Positions 58,110-64,000 of a stretch of 64,000 nucleotides of DNA are shown one piece after another; within the stretch, counting starts at the first letter, position 1, and the number at the start of each line of letters is the position of its first letter. Both the position numbers and the translations under genes were made by a program. Location of the stretch: NCBI GenBank assembly GCA_030425685.1, contig JAUIAD010000008.1, positions 62,001-126,000 on the forward strand, given 5' to 3'. Source of the stretch: Gammaproteobacteria bacterium. Its GTDB lineage: Bacteria; Pseudomonadota; Gammaproteobacteria; Coxiellales; Coxiellaceae. The notes under the pieces are model-generated. The model ran no database searches. It was given only the letters and a program-made list of their open reading frames with translations, and had not been told where the DNA came from.

Positions 58110-58942
58110 TGTGTTAATTTTTTGCGTATAGCTTTATCCTTTAGTAATTGTTCTCGTGTTTTTTTGTTGCATTCAATATGAATAAAGTGACCGGGGTGGT
58201 GTTTGTTAACCCATCTTCCTAAGGTGTTTGTGGTTGCACCGAGCTCATTAACCATTTTGGGATACTGGTATGTGTTTTGTTTAATTTGGCGCAGGCATTG
58301 TGTTAGGTTGTCTAAGTTTGCGCTGGTGTTATTTCTGCCCTCACTGATAATGATGGCAGCTTTTTTCCCCACTGCGCTTGTCCGGCGGCTGTTTGAAAAG
58401 CCATGCAGTTGGATAATGATGCCTTGCGGGATTTGCTGTAAAAATGATTGGGCAAACGTATTAAAAAGGGTCTTTTGCGTATGGGCAAGATCAATGGTCT
58501 TTCTTTTGGCATTATTCCAGGCGGCACTTTTATAGGGGGCTTCCATAAACATTTTTTTGATAATTAGGCCTGTTTTAACGTCGCTAAAGCGGTGGGGTGC
58601 TTGCAGCAGAATAGGTATTGTTTTGCCATAGCGAATGGCATAATCGCCGCGACCATCGCAAGCTTCTCGTCTTTCGATTAGGTAGATGATCTCTTGCTGA
58701 GCTATGTTGAGCTCTTTTGCTCTGAAGTTATTCAGGCTGATTTTTTTTGCATCAATTGGCTGGCGGGTGAAAAGAGTGTTAAAGATTGTTTTTGCTTGTT
58801 GTAATTCGTTTTGGGTTGCAGCTCTGTATCCTGTGCAGTAATCACTGAGTAAGAGAGTATTCTCTTTGGCGGGTGATGAACTAAAAAATAAGATGCAGAT
58901 GATATTGCAAGATATACTAGCGGCAATATTCCATTTGCGCAC
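58073..58942 (-). CDS. Exported hydrolase of the pgs-like operon (possible polyglutamate or amide hydrolase)
   Basis: A 289-aa protein, GTG start at 58942 with AAGGA upstream. An N-terminal signal (about 1-24; ASISCNIICILFFSSSPA) indicates export. Conserved-looking polar motifs are LIERREACDGRGDYAIR (88-104), QAPHRFSDVKTG (H117, D121), HTQKTLF (154-160), IIIQLHGF (H180), IIISEGRNN and HFIHIECN (H255, E257). H-x3-D, HG and H-x-E in this order suggest a zinc-dependent carboxypeptidase- or amidohydrolase-like site, as in phage poly-gamma-glutamate hydrolases (inference; no family named). A degenerate copy of the domain is fused to the PgsC-like protein. First gene of the operon. Confidence 0.8.
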   Translation of the reverse strand: MRKWNIAASISCNIICILFFSSSPAKENTLLLSDYCTGYRAATQNELQQAKTIFNTLFTRQPIDAKKISLNNFRAKELNIAQQEIIYLIERREACDGRGDYAIRYGKTIPILLQAPHRFSDVKTGLIIKKMFMEAPYKSAAWNNAKRKTIDLAHTQKTLFNTFAQSFLQQIPQGIIIQLHGFSNSRRTSAVGKKAAIIISEGRNNTSANLDNLTQCLRQIKQNTYQYPKMVNELGATTNTLGRWVNKHHPGHFIHIECNKKTREQLLKDKAIRKKLTQCLKQLVLKQKN

Positions 58943-59036
58943 AGTGTATTCCTTAAGGTTTTTGATTGTTCATTTATTGTTAATTATCACATTATTCCTT
59001 TTATAAGTAAACGCTTGCGGTGGTTAGGTCACGTGA

Positions 59037-59921
59037 CTAAATAGTTTCTTCTTTCTTATGAATCCAATTTTCAAAAAGCTCTTGCTGAATGGAGTTGTTT
59101 TTCTTTTCCAATTCCTCGATATAAAGACGTGATCGGTTGAGCTCTTCATTTGCCAAGTGCTGCGCATGTTCGGCGCTAGTAAGCTTTCCTGATTTTTCGG
59201 TGAGCTCTTGTTTGGTGGTTTCCGCTTCATGTTGCAGTGTGCTGACTTGTTGTTGAGCAGCTATATATTGCTGCTCATTGGCTTTCTTTTCCAATGTTAG
59301 CTGTGTGACTTGTTCGCTTAGCTTGCTTATTTCGGATTGTAATGATTTATTTTCATTTTCGAGCTGCTGCTGTTGATAATCCAGTTTTTGCTGCAGGTTT
59401 GTTATTTGGCGCTCGAAGTCAGTATTAATTTGGGTGATTTTATTTTTTAATCGTGTAATTAAATTTTCATTATCGTCAGTAATCGTTGATAACTTGTGAT
59501 GGTGTTCTTGATCTTTTTGGTTAAGCTGTGTTTTTAAGTGGCTAATGTCTTGTTGCTGCTTTTCTTGATGATCGACCAGTTTGCTAATTTCATCTTCAAG
59601 CTGCAGTTTTTGATGTTTAATAACGCTATATTCGCCACATTTTTCTGAGTATTGTTGCTCTAATCGCTTAAACTCTTTTTTAGCGTCGCTGACATGGAGG
59701 TAGAGTTTTTTTGTTTGATCGGCCGTTTCTTTTTTGATGACTTCAATTTCTTGGCGAGTTTGCTCTTTTATTTTCGCTTGCAACTCTTTAGCGGCTTGAA
59801 TAATAGGTTCAAGCATAGGGTCGCTCGTTAATGAATGACTGTTGCTAAAACGTTGTTGGTGTAGTTTCTCAGCTGCAATAACTGTGCTGTTTGGGTTCGT
59901 TGCGTTTTCTTTTGTATTCAT
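59037..59921 (-). CDS. Coiled-coil protein, 294 aa
   Basis: Residues about 55-285 form one long coiled coil rich in Glu, Gln, Lys and Leu (KELQAKIKEQTRQEIEVIKKE, KLQLEDEISKLVDHQEKQQQD, QQKLDYQQQQLENENKSLQSEIS). It is preceded by a polar, disordered start (MNTKENATNPNSTVIAAEKLHQQRFSNS). There is no signal peptide or membrane helix. It lies 20 bp after the TPR-methyltransferase gene and 94 bp before the hydrolase gene on the same strand, so it probably shares a transcript with at least the former. Function cannot be told from a bare coiled coil. Confidence 0.8.
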   Translation of the reverse strand: MNTKENATNPNSTVIAAEKLHQQRFSNSHSLTSDPMLEPIIQAAKELQAKIKEQTRQEIEVIKKETADQTKKLYLHVSDAKKEFKRLEQQYSEKCGEYSVIKHQKLQLEDEISKLVDHQEKQQQDISHLKTQLNQKDQEHHHKLSTITDDNENLITRLKNKITQINTDFERQITNLQQKLDYQQQQLENENKSLQSEISKLSEQVTQLTLEKKANEQQYIAAQQQVSTLQHEAETTKQELTEKSGKLTSAEHAQHLANEELNRSRLYIEELEKKNNSIQQELFENWIHKKEETI

Positions 59922-59941
59922 TGGCTTATAGTATCATTTGT

Positions 59942-61666
59942 TTATTGGGTAATAGAGTCCGTAGGGGCTGTTGAATATACCATACACTTTAATAGAACTA
60001 AATAGCCCTCGACCGCTTTGCCGTGCTGTTGCCTTAAGACAGCATTATCTAAGCGTATTATACTAAATCCGCATTCCTTGCTAAGTAATTCAATATATTT
60101 TTTGCTATGTGCGTAGCGTATATTTTCCTGCAGGACGTAGTCAGCTTGGTGCGTTTTTTCAATGGTAAAAGCAAACAATCCAGCGGGTGTTAATGCACTT
60201 TTAATTTTTAAAAATAGTTCGCGTAGGTCACCCATATACGGCAGCGCATCTGCTGCAAGAATAAGGTCATTATCATGAAATTTCTCTAGCGCATTTTCCA
60301 TACGCTCAGTTACAACATCATGGTAGATTTGTTTTTGCTGCGCTAGTTCAACCATTTTTTCTGAGATATCAATGCCAATTAGTTTTTTGGCATAGGGTTG
60401 AAAAAGCTCTCCACATAAACCGGTGCCGCAGCCTAAGTCAAGAATGGTATGTGTTGATTCAGTCAGTTCTTTTTCATCCATTACCATGTCTAAAAGTAAT
60501 TGTGGCACTTTATACTTTAAATGCTTAATAAGGTGTGCATCGTAATATGTGGCGTATTGATCAAAAAGATGTTGTAAATAAGCGCTCGGTGCTTGTTGCG
60601 GTGTTTCGTCTTGTTGTAAGGCATGTAGTATATGTTTAACTTCGTCATCATCGGGTTTTATTTTAAGGGCCGCTTGGTAGTGTGAGATGGCTTCGTTAAG
60701 TTTGCCTATTTTTAAATAGACTGCTGCAATATTAAGGTGCGAGGGCAGGTTGTTAAGGTCAATATTTATGGCTTCTTGTAGATAGCGAATGGCATCTTGG
60801 TGGCGTTCTTGATAAGACATAAGAACGCCGGCATTAAAATAACTTTCAACCGTCGGTTGTGCGGCAATTTGACGTAAGTAGTGCGATAAGGCGCGTTCTT
60901 GATTGCCGGACTCTAAGAAAGCGGTGGCCAGATCAAAATGAATATTAGGCAATTGTGAATCTAAGTTGGCGGCTGTTTCTAGATGTTGGCATGCTGCAGT
61001 GAAATGCTTTGTTGTTAATAAGGCTAAGCCAATATCATGGTGTGTACTCGCATGCCGTGGTGTAATGGCTAACCGTTGGCGCAAGTAATCAATGGCTGCT
61101 TTATAGTCTTTCTTTTCTAGATAAATTTGCCCCAGTTGCCATAGTGCTAAAGCGTGCTGCGGTCTGTGCTCGATGGCTTTGTGCAGTTTTTCGATGGCTG
61201 CTTCGTGTTGCTTATCATGTGCTAATAAGCGGCCATAATTAAAATAGGCGTCGGCATAGTTGGGCTGTAACTGGATGGCTTTTTGATAATAGTCTTTAGC
61301 TTTGTCGTTATTGCCTAAGCGATAGTAGGCGTTGCCGATATTGTTGTAGGCTGGTGCATAGTCTGCTTGCATGGCTAAGGCTTTTTCATAGGCTGTAATA
61401 GCTGCGCTATAGTCTTGCAGTTTCAGCAGAATGTTCCCTTGGTGGTTATGTAAAATAACATTTTCTGGCTTTAGCTCAATGGCCTTATTGATGGCGCTCA
61501 GTGCTTTGGGGAAGCTGTCGGTCTGGGCGTGCAGAATCGCTGTCAGATGTAAGACATCGACATTATGCGGGTCTTCCTTGAGAATACTGCGGTATAGTTT
61601 AAGCGCGTCTGTGTAATTTCCTTGGTGGTGTTTTTGCTGCGCTTCTGCTAACTTGTTGTTTTTCAT
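59942..61666 (-). CDS. TPR-repeat protein fused to class I SAM methyltransferase
   Basis: A 574-aa cytosolic protein. Residues 1-360 hold about ten TPR repeats (YTDALKLYRSILKEDPHNVDVLHLTAI; YSAAITAYEKALAMQADYAPAYNNIGNAYYRLGN; AIDYLRQRLAITPRHASTHHDIG). From about 375 a methyltransferase follows, with DLGCGTGLCGELFQPYAKKLIGIDIS as SAM-binding motif I and II, ILAADALPYMGDL and TPAGLFAFTIE. TPR-methyltransferase fusions modify peptides, proteins or glycans held by the repeats; the substrate is unknown. ATG at 61666; it overlaps the end of mltB by 68 bp, so it is co-transcribed with the cell-elongation genes. Confidence 0.9.
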   Translation of the reverse strand: MKNNKLAEAQQKHHQGNYTDALKLYRSILKEDPHNVDVLHLTAILHAQTDSFPKALSAINKAIELKPENVILHNHQGNILLKLQDYSAAITAYEKALAMQADYAPAYNNIGNAYYRLGNNDKAKDYYQKAIQLQPNYADAYFNYGRLLAHDKQHEAAIEKLHKAIEHRPQHALALWQLGQIYLEKKDYKAAIDYLRQRLAITPRHASTHHDIGLALLTTKHFTAACQHLETAANLDSQLPNIHFDLATAFLESGNQERALSHYLRQIAAQPTVESYFNAGVLMSYQERHQDAIRYLQEAINIDLNNLPSHLNIAAVYLKIGKLNEAISHYQAALKIKPDDDEVKHILHALQQDETPQQAPSAYLQHLFDQYATYYDAHLIKHLKYKVPQLLLDMVMDEKELTESTHTILDLGCGTGLCGELFQPYAKKLIGIDISEKMVELAQQKQIYHDVVTERMENALEKFHDNDLILAADALPYMGDLRELFLKIKSALTPAGLFAFTIEKTHQADYVLQENIRYAHSKKYIELLSKECGFSIIRLDNAVLRQQHGKAVEGYLVLLKCMVYSTAPTDSITQ

Positions 61667-62669
61667 ATGATATTTTTATTGCCCGGCTAAGTTGATAGAC
61701 AGCCATGGCATAATTTATGCGAGGATTATACCGCATTATGGCGCGAAAGTTATTAAAAACTAGCCAATATTCTGCTTTTTCTTTTTTGAGATTATCCAGG
61801 GCAATTACGGCAGCGCGGGTTTGTGACCGAGTCTTGTGCTTGGGGGTAATGCCTCGATTGCGGAACCAGATAAGGCTGTGTTTAGGGATAGCTCGGTCAG
61901 AGAGCAGTGTCGCAGCAATGTGGCCTTTGTGGTGCGCTGGGCTGGCTATTGGCTGGTGGGTGCGCCATTTTCCCCTTTGTTTAAGGTAGTTGGCAATGCT
62001 GACGATGGCATCGGCATTGCTATTCATAATGTCTGCACTTTTAGGATTCTCGTAACCCACGGCGTATTGGCGATAGACATCGGGCATAAATTGTGGAATG
62101 CCAAGTGCGCCGGCATAAGAGCCTTTAATATCCAGTGTTGATAGTTTTTGTTCTCTGGTTAGTAAAATAAATTCTGCCAGTTGGTGTGAGAAGAACTTAG
62201 CACGAGCAGGGTAATTAAAAGCTAGTGTGGCCAGTGTGTTGAAGGTGTTAAATCGACCAGCATGTTTGCCATACAAGGTTTCGATCCCGGTGATAGCAAC
62301 AATAACACTAGGAGGGATGCCATATTGGCGATTGGCATAGTCGAGAATCTTTTTATGTGCTTCCCAAAATTTAACACCACCTTCAATGCGCTCTGGGGTA
62401 ACAAAAAACTTGCGATAGTAGCTCCAAGGTTTTTTCTCAAAAGGATGGTTCATGCGTTTGATAACGCCAAGGTCATAGTGGACATGGCTAAAGAGCGAGG
62501 TTAGGTCGTTTTTATTGATATGGTATTTCTTTGCCAGGGTGGTGATAAAGCGTGCTTGTTGCTGCTCAGGGGAGAGTGCTTTTGCCGCTTGGCTATTGGT
62601 TGGTACGACGAGTATGCTGATAAGACTGAATATAACAGTGAATAGTTTAGTTACCATCCTTGTATACAT
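61599..62669 (-). CDS. mltB: Lytic murein transglycosylase B
   Basis: A 356-aa periplasmic enzyme that cleaves the MurNAc-GlcNAc bond of peptidoglycan, giving 1,6-anhydro ends. A signal peptide occupies about 1-29 (LFTVIFSLISILVVPTNSQAA) with no lipobox Cys, so it is soluble, unlike E. coli MltB. The catalytic Glu is in GIETLYGKHAGRFNTFNTLATLAF. SYAGALGIPQFMPDVYRQYAVGYE and DAIVSIANYLKQRGKW are family blocks. ATG at 62669 follows AGGAGAACAAC. It lies 28 bp after rodA. The 3' end overlaps the TPR-methyltransferase start by 68 bp. Confidence 0.95.
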   Translation of the reverse strand: MYTRMVTKLFTVIFSLISILVVPTNSQAAKALSPEQQQARFITTLAKKYHINKNDLTSLFSHVHYDLGVIKRMNHPFEKKPWSYYRKFFVTPERIEGGVKFWEAHKKILDYANRQYGIPPSVIVAITGIETLYGKHAGRFNTFNTLATLAFNYPARAKFFSHQLAEFILLTREQKLSTLDIKGSYAGALGIPQFMPDVYRQYAVGYENPKSADIMNSNADAIVSIANYLKQRGKWRTHQPIASPAHHKGHIAATLLSDRAIPKHSLIWFRNRGITPKHKTRSQTRAAVIALDNLKKEKAEYWLVFNNFRAIMRYNPRINYAMAVYQLSRAIKISYEKQQVSRSAAKTPPRKLHRRA

Positions 62670-62697
62670 GTTGTTCTCCTATTGCTATGTCATTGCG

Positions 62698-63834
62698 TTA
62701 GCTTGACCATAGTTTTCTGTGTGTATGAATAGACATAATCATTCCAAAACTTGCCATCATCGTTAGCATGGAACTACCGCCGTAACTAATTAATGGTAGC
62801 GGGACACCGACCACCGGTAAAATGCCGATAACCATGCCAATATTAATAAAAGCAGAAATAAAAAAGGTTAGGCACAAACTGCCCGATAAAAGTCGTGTAA
62901 AAGTGTCTTGCGCTTGCATGCTGATATAAAGACCGCGAATCAAGATTAATGAAAATAGTAAAATGATCGCAATACAACCGATAAACCCAAGCTCTTCAGC
63001 TGCAACGGCAAAAATAAAGTCGGTCGCATGCGCTGGTAGGAAGTGTAGATGCGACTGGGTGCCATGCAGCCAACCTTTGCCAAATAAACCGCCGGAGCCA
63101 ATAGCAATCTTCGATTGAATAATGTGGTAACCATTGCCAAGTGGGTCACGTTCAGGATTAAGAAAGGTCAGTACGCGGTTGCGCTGATATTGATGCATAA
63201 AATGCCATAAAATAGGGCTAGCAGCCACCGCACCCAAGATGCAAGTGATAATCAGGCGCCAACTTAAACCCGCCAGTATCAAAACAAAAATGCCTGAGAA
63301 AGCAATTAAAAGTGCCGTACCAAGGTCTGGCTGTTTTGCAGTTAATAAAGCCGGAACTGCTAAGATGGCGCAAGCGACTAAGAGTGTTTTCAGCTTCGGC
63401 GGTAGCACTTTGGTGCTTAAGTAATAGGACATCATCATCGGCATAGCCAACTTCATAATTTCTGAAGGTTGAAAGCGGACAAAGCCCAAACTAATCCAGC
63501 GACGCGCACCTTGGTCAACTTTACCAATGACGAGTACACAAATCAGCAGGAAGACACCGGTAAAGAAAATCCAGGGCGCCCACTGGTAGTAACGCGTTGG
63601 CGATATTTGTGCAAACAATAACATAACGCCAAACGATAATAAGACGCGAAAGGCTTGTTTTTCAACCATAACCGTATTTTGGTTGCTGGCACTATAGAGA
63701 ATAAATAATCCAAGCGCTGCTAATAGCAGTAGTAAGGAGATTAATGGAGGGTCGATATGCCAGCTTTGCCATTTAAGCAAGTTGAATTTTCGTCGCGCAC
63801 GAGATTCGTAGGAAAATTTATTTTGGTTTATCAT
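62698..63834 (-). CDS. rodA: Rod-shape peptidoglycan glycosyltransferase RodA
   Basis: A 378-aa SEDS-family inner-membrane protein with about ten helices that polymerises lipid II during side-wall growth, working with PBP2. Family blocks: LLAALGLFILYSAS, RRWISLGFVRFQPSEIMKLAMPM, the periplasmic PDLGTALLIAFSG (with the catalytic-type Asp), QSKIAIGSGGLFGKGWLHGTQSHLHFLPAHATDFIFAVAAEELG and the C-terminal GVPLPLISYGGSSMLTMMASFGMIMS. Its ATG overlaps the last codons of mrdA, the normal mrdA-mrdB arrangement. Confidence 0.98.
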   Translation of the reverse strand: MINQNKFSYESRARRKFNLLKWQSWHIDPPLISLLLLLAALGLFILYSASNQNTVMVEKQAFRVLLSFGVMLLFAQISPTRYYQWAPWIFFTGVFLLICVLVIGKVDQGARRWISLGFVRFQPSEIMKLAMPMMMSYYLSTKVLPPKLKTLLVACAILAVPALLTAKQPDLGTALLIAFSGIFVLILAGLSWRLIITCILGAVAASPILWHFMHQYQRNRVLTFLNPERDPLGNGYHIIQSKIAIGSGGLFGKGWLHGTQSHLHFLPAHATDFIFAVAAEELGFIGCIAIILLFSLILIRGLYISMQAQDTFTRLLSGSLCLTFFISAFINIGMVIGILPVVGVPLPLISYGGSSMLTMMASFGMIMSIHTHRKLWSS

Positions 63835-64000
63835 TAGTCAAATTTTTAAAATAATAATTAAATATCTTACCACCTATTCTATCAGCCATAGCGCTATGCT
63901 CAACCACTAATGCCATCGCAATTTGTGGGTGGTCGACAGGGGCGAAGGCGATAAACAAGTGATTATTGCGCAAACGTTTGGGAATATCCGTGCGGTTGGC
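63818..64000 (-). CDS. mrdA: Penicillin-binding protein 2, C-terminal end (partial)
   Basis: The last 60 codons of a gene that enters from the right edge. The translation contains NNHLFIAFAPVDHPQIAMAL followed by VVEHS, the C-terminal strand of the PBP2 transpeptidase domain (FxGFAPxDxPxIAxAVxVE), and ends ...NLTNDKPK. Its end overlaps rodA by 17 bp, so the two are translated together. The catalytic SxxK, SxN and KTG motifs would lie beyond the window. Confidence 0.93.
   Translation of the reverse strand, partial: ANRTDIPKRLRNNHLFIAFAPVDHPQIAMALVVEHSAMADRIGGKIFNYYFKNLTNDKPK

Overview
The window is one contiguous stretch of chromosome from a low-GC, Gram-negative gammaproteobacterium. The evidence is a MinCDE cell-division locus, the RodA/PBP2/MltB wall-elongation set, the holD-rimI pair, two RND efflux adaptors with one pump, a monothiol glutaredoxin/BolA pair and several small families typical of Legionellales-like genomes (a CBU_0592-type membrane protein, DUF2797, DUF2282/DoxX). 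The species cannot be named from sequence alone. Five sizeable proteins of unknown function, many dispersed palindromic repeats and interrupted reading frames suggest a host-associated lineage with an eroding genome. I saw no rRNA, tRNA, CRISPR array or intact transposase.

Layout. 1-9.7 kb: histidine degradation (hutU, hutH), an unknown acidic-repeat protein, a Bcr/CflA-type exporter, a membrane-anchored phosphatase, holD-rimI and an orphan RND adaptor followed by repeats. 9.7-18.5 kb: a 175-bp MITE, YheT hydrolase, a catalytically dead beta-lactamase-fold protein, a coiled-coil unknown and an RND pump with adaptor. 18.8-31 kb: an unknown protein with a poly-G leader, cinA-like/fdxA, ibaG-grxD, a mazEF-type toxin-antitoxin pair, a 1177-aa multidomain flavoprotein, glpE-nadA-ferredoxin, DUF2797 and a repeat-rich stretch. 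31-42.4 kb: an SMP-30 lactonase-like protein, a LuxR solo divergent from a GH18 chitinase with a lux-box-like palindrome between them, minCDE, a DUF2282 (bufferin-type) precursor divergent from doxX-yciA, and a secreted-type GH5 glycosidase with four beta-modules. 59-64 kb: a coiled-coil protein, a TPR-methyltransferase, mltB, rodA and the 3' end of mrdA.

The most interesting region is 42.4-58.9 kb, a minus-strand operon built around homologues of the poly-gamma-glutamate synthase PgsB (GTRGKS P-loop, ECMAV, ANDxxST motifs) and PgsC. It adds parts not found in the classic Bacillus pgsBCA set: a 1950-aa secreted protein with a Pro/Gln-rich neck, TPR-like helices and a C-terminal outer-membrane-barrel-like region; a periplasmic hydrolase; a PgsC carrying two tandem PgsC units fused to a degenerate copy of that hydrolase domain; a HEAT-like segment; and a membrane-anchored beta-rich protein. 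I read it as a trans-envelope machine that makes, trims and exports a polyamide-like polymer. Two single in-frame stop codons (TAA between the HEAT part and PgsB; TGA before a 115-codon continuation of PgsC) interrupt otherwise open frames. This suggests recent inactivation, or less likely readthrough.
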